From Defluviitaleaceae bacterium (GTDB taxonomy: Bacteria; Bacillota; Clostridia; Lachnospirales; WRAX01), in the NCBI GenBank assembly GCA_009787945.1, contig WQSI01000043.1:1-12708 (forward strand): a stretch of 12,708 bases of DNA, in the 5' to 3' direction. The notes beneath the pieces were generated by a model. It saw only the letters and a program-made list of their open reading frames with translations, was not told the origin of the DNA and did no database searches. Below, piece by piece: positions 1 through 5,996 of this stretch. The position numbers were made by a program, and so were the translations under genes. Position 1 is the first letter of the stretch. Each line of letters starts with the position of its first letter.

Positions 1-3000
1 TCAAGTTGAGTCCACATGCGGATAATGCCATTTGCTGCAAGGTCTGCATTTGGTCTTGATGGAGAGCCGCCTGCGCCGTTGTTGAAGATGTTGAAGGAGA
101 GAACGGCAACGTGAGCTTCATTAATTACGATTGTGAAAGCCTTGTCAGCTGAAACCGTTCCAGTTGCTCTAACGATGATTTCAAAAGTGCCGTATTCCAT
201 TGGCACACCAGTGATTGCGCCTGTTTCTTCGCAAAGCGCAAGACCTTCTGGCAATGGGTTGCTATTTGGTGCTAATGCCCACGTTACTGCGCCTGCCGCC
301 TTGAGAATAGCGTTGTATTCCAAGTCAACTTCGCCAGAAGGCAGATAGGTTGTTGTAAACACTGGAGCTGTGATAAACAGCGGAGTGCGGTTTGGCGGAG
401 AGTTTAGCCAATGGTCTGCATGGGCTTCCCCTACAATTGCAATCATGTTAATTTCAAAAACTTCTCCTGGTTGACCTACAAGCCCTAGCTCTCTAATGTC
501 GAATAAGCGTCCTGCTAGCGGCAAGCCAGCTCCTGGCTCTAAATCATCAAAACCATAAACTGGCTGACCATTTACAAGTATGCGATACGCACCAGATGCA
601 AGGGCTGCGTTGCCTGCCGCATTGTTTGCGCCATGCAAATTGTGCGCCGTGCGAGAGCGATACCAAAGCATTGTGTAACCGTCTGGCTGAAGAGCAAAGT
701 ATGGAGCAAAGAGATAGCCAGGTACAACTTCAATGTCAAAGGTTCTGATTTCGCCGCCGAAGGCACTGTGGGCGTGGTCAGACTTGTGACGTAGATAGAA
801 AGCCACGTTAAAATCGCCTGCTAAGGTTGGTCTGCCCCACAGATGGCCGCCAAACCAGTGATTATCTGGGTGAACTGCAAGACCACGTGGCAAATCGCCA
901 AAGGTGACATATTCGCCGCAATGACCGTCACAGCCTTCACGCAACACAGGTTGGGAAAGGCGGAATTCGCGGGTAAAGGTTGATGGTGCTGTTCCAAGAG
1001 TCATTGTGATAACTGGATGGTCGCCGCATGCCCAAGTACCAACAATTGGCACCCAAGTTGCAGGCATACCAGTGTTGTTCCACTCTAGGAAAGGCACGGC
1101 ATCATCAGCTCTTGCACCTGGCCAGTTTTCGCCTGTGTAGAAGCTTACGCTGTTCGGGCCTGTTGCGTTGTTAAAGCCAGGTTGAAGGTCTGCAAAGGTT
1201 GGCGCACCGCTTGGCCTTACCATAAAGGAAGCGTCAAAAGATGCGTCTATGCCGCCACGTCCTGTTACCATTACAGATGCTACGTGTGGAGCAATGCGGG
1301 CAGCGTGGAAGCCGCCAATGCCTTGTTGGTCAGTAGCAAGACCGCCGCGACCATCCTCATCGAGGTTGAAGTGAACAGCAACATCCAAACCATGCAATGG
1401 GCGCAGGGTTAGGTAAACATAATCCCCTGGCTCTAGGTTGGTGATGGTTGCGCCGATAGTTGCAGGAATATTGCCTGTACCATGTACATTCTCGCGGGTC
1501 AAGGAAATTCTTGGGTCAGAATCTGCTGTAAGGTCAAGGGTAAAGGCTCTTATATCAGCTGCATATCCTGGACCGCGGCCTGGGCCATGGCTAAGCAAGG
1601 AAATTGTTAGAGGTCCTGTTGCTGTGTCGCCATTGTTGGCAACTCTAAAGGTTCTTGCTGATGGAGTTTGAGCAAGAGTATAGCCAAAGGTTCTGTCACC
1701 GAAGTTGATGTTTCCTCTTGCATCGGTAGAACCAATAGCGGTTACAGTTACATCACTTTCAGTTTGGGCTTGCGCGCCAAACTCTACCCAAATTTGTTGA
1801 ACAACAACCCATGGGTCAAAATGAGTTGGGTTTTCCCTGGTAGGGGCAGCACCTGTACGTCCGCTTCCGCCAGGTCCAACAACACGGATATTAACGTCAG
1901 TTGGTACAATTTGCGGGTGATGCTCTGGATGAGTTCCCTGGGTGTGACCAGCGGCGTTTGCAGGGAATACAGCAAAACCGTTGTGGGTTCCCCATGGAAC
2001 TGGTTGGCTAGATGGAGCGTGGAAGTTAGAAATCGGAGTGTGAACACCATCAATAAATCTGGTTGAACATTCTGGGTCACACCAGCCGCGCTCTGCATGA
2101 TACTCAATTGTACACGAACCAAAAACCTCACCTGGTAACCAGAATGGGTCTGCAAACCAACCAGAATGTATCATATTGCCTGCGATACCTTGGTTTGGCA
2201 CCATAACGCCTTCTAGGTTAAAGCGTCTGTGGGAGTTGTTAGAGGCTGTACCTCTGCCAGTGTCCACATGCCAAATCAAAATACCTCTGTTCCAAACTTC
2301 CACGCTGGCAGACCTATCAAAGCCCACATGTTGGAAGTTCTCAAGCAAGAAGAATTGTTGGTGGTTGGAAACGTGGTTGCCGTCCAAACCAAAATGGTTG
2401 TACATTGCCAAAGTATTGGTTACTTTAACTGCCATTGGCACGTCGCCGTTTTCCACGCTATGGATGGCTGGGTCCCAATGTCTTATTGTGTTTTCATCGC
2501 TCCAGTGACCGATGTAGCCAGCCCAGGATTCGTTTGCGTCAACTACCATTGGCGTAATCCAGCCAAGTTGGTAGGCGAAAGTTGCTCTAAAGTGAGTTCC
2601 GCCAGTACCAAGGCGTACATTGTAATCGCTGTAGCGGAATGCGCCCCAAGTACCGCGACCCATGCCGCACCAGAAACCGATGCAAAGCTCGTGAGTGCCT
2701 GCGCCGCCGCCTACTGCTTTATCTGGCAAACCCCATACAGAGTGACCAGCTTCGTGAATCCAAATTCCCAAACCTTGGGCGATGCCCGTGTGGGATTGCT
2801 CACCATGAGAGCCATATGCTCCGCGGGTTGGAACACCAGCATTTGCGCCAGTTGTAGGGAAGGTTACGCTTGCAAGACGGCGAGAGCCTTCTTGACCATA
2901 ATCAACGCCCATACCTGTGCAATGCTCGTCAATTGGGCTTCTGGTTATGTTGTTTCTCCATGGAGAAACAGAGGCGTGACCCCAGAAGCTCGGCTTTGCG

Positions 3001-4256
3001 GCGTTTCCGCCAAGAGAAGCTTCATAACCGCCATATATGAAATATAGGTTAAGGTCTTGGGCTAAAACGTCATAACGGTTTGTGCCTTCGCCGCCAAGCC
3101 TTGGAATGTTATCCCAATTAATAAAGTTGCGGACAACGTTAAAGGAATCAGTGATGCTTGGCATTTGAGAAGCACCACTGTTAATATTGTAAGTTGGGTG
3201 GCTTGCATCTAGCTGAACGGACACGATGCCGTGTTCTATATGCATATTAACCGCATTGAAAACCCCTGCTTCTTGCAATCTTGCGCGGTCAGCGTGGAAG
3301 TATCCATAGGTCATAATAGCGTTGTGAACCTCGTCAGTAAAATACTGAACAGAGCCACGTCCGCCCCATACGCCGTCAAGACCCATTCCGTCAGGGCGTA
3401 CAAATTGATTGTTGTCGGTTGCTTCTAACATCCAATTGTTAAGGGTTATCCCTTGCAAACCTTGTGGATAGTTGGCATTAACAACAGAAGCGTTTCTTGT
3501 CGTGTCAGGCCCAGAGAAATATTCGGTTGTTCCGAAAAGTCTTGCGGACCAAAACTCGTGTACATTACCTTCAAATTTATGTGCATATGTCCAAGCCCCT
3601 GTTTGGTTTTGGTATGGACCTTGCACCGCTGTATTCCAGCCTGCTGGCTGACGTTGCGGGTTAAAAGGCACATTGTTCCATTCCATCATAACAAGGAGCA
3701 TTGGTTGATATGGTCTGGTTACTATGTCATTTGGCCATGTAGGCACATGGGGAGGGGCAGCAGCAACCTCTTCGCCAATCATGGCGGCAAGGTGGGCTGG
3801 CATGGGGCTTATAAATTCGTCAATTACATCAACCCAGCCAAACTCATCTTTGTTTTGCTGTGCTACCTCTTCAGCAATGTCTAAAAAGTTAGTATCAAAG
3901 GAAGTTATACGACCGTGACCACCTAAGCGAGATTGGGCAACGGGAACTTGTTGTCCCACAACCCAATGACCAGACAGTGCTGTACCATCTCTGGTCATGG
4001 CAACGGCGTAATGCCAATTTTCTGTGTCGTGATTAAATTGTACTATGTAACCTTCTTCACTTTCACGCCAGTTAAAAAACTCGTCGCCCATGGCTTGTAT
4101 CATTACATATGTGCCGTCGGCTTGGCGGAAAGGTACAGGTTCGGGCATGGCAGGAGCTGCTAAAGCAGCAATGCCTAGGGAAAGCGACATTAAAATCGCT
4201 ATGAAAGTAGCCAAAGAAACCTTTGAAAGAAAGTTGCGCGGTTTTTTGTTCTGCAT
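1..4256 (-). CDS. Secreted M6-family (immune inhibitor A-like) zinc metalloprotease with Ig-like modules, C-terminal end beyond the window
   Basis: A single frame stays open from the ATG at 4256 to the left edge (1418 codons, no stop), so the 3' end is missing. AGGAGG at 4266-4271 supports the start. Residues 1-33 form a signal peptide: basic N-terminus, hydrophobic core, cleavage likely after ALA at 31-33. Residues about 38-90 resemble the M6 propeptide (QADGTYV, GDEFFNW, EEGY). The zinc site is HEAGHSVWGLPD at 501-512, followed by a Met-turn-like CGMGRGTW at 530-537, YQLGWI at 562-567, LLEN at 637-640 and GILIWHVD at 658-665, all M6 hallmarks. After the protease come a Hydin/ASPM-like beta-sandwich (about 835-1000), an Ig-like module around LPRGL at 1122, a He_PIG-like Ig domain (about 1297-1380, LPEGL...TGAITG) and the start of another module at about 1384 (FNIFNNG). 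It probably degrades extracellular protein; the true substrate is unknown. The zinc motif is one residue longer than usual (see findings). Confidence 0.9.
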   Translation of the reverse strand, partial: MQNKKPRNFLSKVSLATFIAILMSLSLGIAALAAPAMPEPVPFRQADGTYVMIQAMGDEFFNWRESEEGYIVQFNHDTENWHYAVAMTRDGTALSGHWVVGQQVPVAQSRLGGHGRITSFDTNFLDIAEEVAQQNKDEFGWVDVIDEFISPMPAHLAAMIGEEVAAAPPHVPTWPNDIVTRPYQPMLLVMMEWNNVPFNPQRQPAGWNTAVQGPYQNQTGAWTYAHKFEGNVHEFWSARLFGTTEYFSGPDTTRNASVVNANYPQGLQGITLNNWMLEATDNNQFVRPDGMGLDGVWGGRGSVQYFTDEVHNAIMTYGYFHADRARLQEAGVFNAVNMHIEHGIVSVQLDASHPTYNINSGASQMPSITDSFNVVRNFINWDNIPRLGGEGTNRYDVLAQDLNLYFIYGGYEASLGGNAAKPSFWGHASVSPWRNNITRSPIDEHCTGMGVDYGQEGSRRLASVTFPTTGANAGVPTRGAYGSHGEQSHTGIAQGLGIWIHEAGHSVWGLPDKAVGGGAGTHELCIGFWCGMGRGTWGAFRYSDYNVRLGTGGTHFRATFAYQLGWITPMVVDANESWAGYIGHWSDENTIRHWDPAIHSVENGDVPMAVKVTNTLAMYNHFGLDGNHVSNHQQFFLLENFQHVGFDRSASVEVWNRGILIWHVDTGRGTASNNSHRRFNLEGVMVPNQGIAGNMIHSGWFADPFWLPGEVFGSCTIEYHAERGWCDPECSTRFIDGVHTPISNFHAPSSQPVPWGTHNGFAVFPANAAGHTQGTHPEHHPQIVPTDVNIRVVGPGGSGRTGAAPTRENPTHFDPWVVVQQIWVEFGAQAQTESDVTVTAIGSTDARGNINFGDRTFGYTLAQTPSARTFRVANNGDTATGPLTISLLSHGPGRGPGYAADIRAFTLDLTADSDPRISLTRENVHGTGNIPATIGATITNLEPGDYVYLTLRPLHGLDVAVHFNLDEDGRGGLATDQQGIGGFHAARIAPHVASVMVTGRGGIDASFDASFMVRPSGAPTFADLQPGFNNATGPNSVSFYTGENWPGARADDAVPFLEWNNTGMPATWVPIVGTWACGDHPVITMTLGTAPSTFTREFRLSQPVLREGCDGHCGEYVTFGDLPRGLAVHPDNHWFGGHLWGRPTLAGDFNVAFYLRHKSDHAHSAFGGEIRTFDIEVVPGYLFAPYFALQPDGYTMLWYRSRTAHNLHGANNAAGNAALASGAYRILVNGQPVYGFDDLEPGAGLPLAGRLFDIRELGLVGQPGEVFEINMIAIVGEAHADHWLNSPPNRTPLFITAPVFTTTYLPSGEVDLEYNAILKAAGAVTWALAPNSNPLPEGLALCEETGAITGVPMEYGTFEIIVRATGTVSADKAFTIVINEAHVAVLSFNIFNNGAGGSPSRPNADLAANGIIRMWTQL
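2951..2970. repeat. Perfect 20-bp palindrome inside the protease gene
   Basis: TGTTTCTCCATGGAGAAACA reads the same on both strands. It encodes the VSPWRN stretch of the protease. It has no loop, so it is more like a protein-binding site or a chance event than an RNA hairpin. Confidence 0.6.
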
Positions 4257-4273
4257 ACTAATTTTCCTCCTTT

Positions 4274-4324
4274 TTAAAATTTAACACCAACAATGCCTAA
4301 AAATGGGACTGCTCCTACAGTCAA
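4274..4324 (-). CDS. Possible 16-residue upstream ORF (leader peptide) before the protease gene
   Basis: A TTG at 4324-4322 stands 7 nt after a strong GGGAGGTG ribosome binding site (GGGAGG at 4337-4332) and opens a 16-codon frame, MTVGAVPFLGIVGVKF, ending with TAA at 4276-4274. The peptide is short and hydrophobic and I do not recognise it. Its stop lies 2 nt before the AGGAGG (4271-4266) of the protease and 17 nt before the protease ATG, in a different frame, so a terminating ribosome would sit on the downstream ribosome binding site. This arrangement fits a leader peptide or translational coupling. It could also be a chance ORF, since the start is TTG and the length is small. Confidence 0.35.
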   Translation of the reverse strand: MTVGAVPFLGIVGVKF

Positions 4325-4331
4325 TAATACA

Positions 4332-4363
4332 CCTCCCGCCTTAAAGTTATTTGGGGCGGACGG
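4332..4363 (-). promoter_or_regulatory. Leader hairpin that masks a ribosome binding site
   Basis: In the minus-strand transcript CCGTCCGCC (4363-4355) can pair with GGCGGGAGG (4340-4332): eight of nine positions pair, including one G-U, around a 14-nt loop. The 3' arm contains GGGAGG, the ribosome binding site of the short upstream ORF. Folding would therefore hide that site. The pairing is seen in the sequence; a regulatory role is inferred. Confidence 0.45.
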
Positions 4364-4385
4364 CATTCTCTACCCACCCAAAAGA

Positions 4386-4414
4386 ATTATAACACTACCG
4401 TAAAATAAATGCAA
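4386..4414 (-). promoter_or_regulatory. Putative sigma-A promoter of the M6 protease gene
   Basis: On the minus strand TATAAT lies at 4391-4386 and TTGCAT at 4414-4409, with a 17-bp spacer. The -10 is perfect and the -35 is weak (three of six matches). A/T tracts at about 4415-4460 sit just upstream and could act as an UP element. The predicted start is near 4379, giving a leader of roughly 120 nt. This is inference from consensus only. Confidence 0.6.
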
Positions 4415-4503
4415 CAAAAATGTAATGTTTTTTGTAAAAAAGTTTTTTTGATTGTTAAAATTATTAATATTAGGGTTCGCTTAAACCTATTTCCGAAAAA
4501 CCG
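4415..4503. other. AT-rich spacer between the divergent promoters
   Basis: This stretch separates the protease and pgi promoters. It contains runs of A and T (for example around 4425-4450) that may bend DNA or act as UP elements. I see no ORF with a ribosome binding site, no tRNA and no convincing hairpin. Together with the listed promoters, leader and palindromic element it accounts for the 418-bp gap between the two genes. Confidence 0.5.
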
Positions 4504-4532
4504 TTGACGTGGATTGGGGTAGAGTGTATAAT
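4504..4532 (+). promoter_or_regulatory. Strong sigma-A promoter of pgi
   Basis: TTGACG at 4504-4509 and TATAAT at 4527-4532 are separated by exactly 17 bp, a near-consensus promoter. Transcription should begin near 4539, only a few bases before the palindromic element at 4545. It probably drives pgi, oraE and the HD-domain gene, because no other promoter is evident up to 8826. Confidence 0.8.
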
Positions 4533-4544
4533 TATTACATTACT

Positions 4545-4654
4545 GGGTCTGTTGAATAATTCAAGAAACTGAAGCGACTTTTGAGGGCAAAGCCCGAAAT
4601 TTGTGATTTTGCGCAGCAAAATCAGCGTAAGTTTTTACATTTTTCAACAGACCC
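4545..4654. mobile_element. 110-bp MITE-like palindromic element inside the pgi 5' leader
   Basis: The ends GGGTCTGTTGAATAAT (4545-4560) and ATTTTTCAACAGACCC (4639-4654) are terminal inverted repeats matching at 15 of 16 positions, the outer 12 perfectly. The interior has no coding capacity but carries further hairpins: GGGC/GCCC (4585-4595), a 9-bp stem TGATTTTGC/GCAAAATCA (4604-4624) and TTGAA/TTCAA (4552-4564). TTAC occurs at 4540-4543 and again at 4655-4658 and may be a target duplication, though TTAC also repeats by itself at 4535-4538. Size, repeats and lack of genes fit a non-autonomous element mobilised by an IS transposase elsewhere. A structured regulatory RNA is the alternative. 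It is not a terminator, as no T-tract follows. Confidence 0.65.
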
Positions 4655-4674
4655 TTACAGCAGGAGTGTGAATT

Positions 4675-5961
4675 ATGGAAAAGATTGTTTTGAATTTTGA
4701 CAATATGAAAGTTGAAGATTCTCAAATTGCAGAAATTGAAGGCAAAATTGCTGATGCTATCCAGTCAATGGAAAGCAAACGGGGCGAGATGGCTTGGCGC
4801 GATTTGCCCTATAACCAAGATGCTGTTATTAACGAAATTTTAGATTATGTTGCAGAAAAGTCCCCTAAAGTTAACGCTTTGGTGGTGCTTGGCATTGGCG
4901 GCTCTGCCCTTGGGCCAATCGCTTTACAACAGGCGTTAAACAGCCAATTTTACAACCATGACACCCAGCTTAGGGGCGGCTATCCCAGGCTTTTTGTGCT
5001 AGATAATATCGACCCTGCAACAATGTCTGATTTGCTCGCGGTTTTGGACCTTGAAACAACTCTTTTCAGCGTGGTTTCAAAATCGGGGGCTACATCGGAA
5101 ACCATGGCGCAATTTATGGTGGTTAAAGACCTTTTGGAAAGCCATTTAGGATTAAAAGCTCCAGAACATATTGTTTGCACTACAGACGCAAAAAATGGCA
5201 ACCTAATTAAAATTGCTGGGGCCGAAGGTTACAAAACCTTTTATGTGCCAGATGGGGTAGGCGGCAGATTTTCCCAGCTTTGCCCTGTTGGCTTGCTTCC
5301 TGCGGCGTTTTGCGGGATAGACATCAAAGCCCTGTTAGCAGGGGCAGCAGAAATGGACAAAATGTGTCAAAACGCGGATTATATGAACAATCCCGCATAT
5401 GCTTTTGCCATTCTGCACTATCTGGCAATGAAGCAGAACAAGAATATCACTGTTATGATGCCATATTCTGATAAATTAAAATTTATGGCAGATTGGTTTG
5501 CCCAGCTGTGGGGAGAATCCCTAGGAAAGCAGGGCATGGGTCAAACCCCTGTGAAAGCTTTGGGCACAACGGACCAACATTCCCAGGTGCAGCTATATGT
5601 GGATGGCCCAGACGATAAAATTGTGGTGTTCTTGGGGGCAGATGATTTTGGAAGTGAATTACAAATACCCAAAACCTTTGACGATATGCCCTCTATTGGT
5701 TTTCTTGGCGGGCATACCATGGGTGAGCTGCTGCGCGCTTCCCAAAAAGCCACCGAATACGCCCTTACAAAGGCGGGGCGTTCAAATATGACTATCACAC
5801 TGCCAAGTGTTACCGAAAACACCATGGGTCAGTTATTTTATATGCTGGAAGTTGCAACTGCCTTTGCTGGAGAGCTTATGGGCATTAATGCCTTTGACCA
5901 GCCTGGGGTGGAAGAAGGGAAAAATGCCGTATACCGACATTTTGGCAGACCAGGTTTCTAG
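4675..5961 (+). CDS. pgi: Glucose-6-phosphate isomerase
   Basis: Interconverts glucose 6-phosphate and fructose 6-phosphate in the cytoplasm, the second step of glycolysis. The 428 residues are near the usual bacterial short-form length. Sugar-phosphate (SIS) motifs are visible: VLGIGGSALG at 71-80 and SKSGATSET at 135-143. The Pgi signature GGRFS is at 196-200, the catalytic-base glutamate region LWGESLG around E281, the histidine of TTDQHSQ at H302, and the C-terminal active-site lysine in GVEEGKN at K416. AGGAGTG at 4662-4668 lies 6 nt before the ATG. The gene is first in a likely operon with oraE, 35 bp downstream. Its leader is unusual, because most of it is the 110-bp palindromic element between promoter and ribosome binding site. 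No frameshift or missing catalytic residue is apparent. Confidence 0.97.
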   Translation: MEKIVLNFDNMKVEDSQIAEIEGKIADAIQSMESKRGEMAWRDLPYNQDAVINEILDYVAEKSPKVNALVVLGIGGSALGPIALQQALNSQFYNHDTQLRGGYPRLFVLDNIDPATMSDLLAVLDLETTLFSVVSKSGATSETMAQFMVVKDLLESHLGLKAPEHIVCTTDAKNGNLIKIAGAEGYKTFYVPDGVGGRFSQLCPVGLLPAAFCGIDIKALLAGAAEMDKMCQNADYMNNPAYAFAILHYLAMKQNKNITVMMPYSDKLKFMADWFAQLWGESLGKQGMGQTPVKALGTTDQHSQVQLYVDGPDDKIVVFLGADDFGSELQIPKTFDDMPSIGFLGGHTMGELLRASQKATEYALTKAGRSNMTITLPSVTENTMGQLFYMLEVATAFAGELMGINAFDQPGVEEGKNAVYRHFGRPGF

Positions 5962-5996
5962 GGTTTGTCGGTTATGGAAAAAATTAGGAGGTCACA

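Noticed and set aside
2229..3047. A 272-codon plus-strand open frame
   Set aside because: It lies fully antisense to the well-supported protease frame, has no recognisable motif and no good ribosome binding site; it is a shadow of the biased codon use on the other strand.
4545..4654. An intrinsic terminator
   Set aside because: The outer stem is strong but is followed by TTACAGCAGG rather than a T-run, and it lies just downstream of a promoter.
4539..4674. A cobalamin riboswitch or T-box before the pgi-oraE operon
   Set aside because: A B12 riboswitch would make sense for oraE, but I see neither its conserved box nor a T-box sequence or terminator; the terminal inverted repeats fit a mobile element better.
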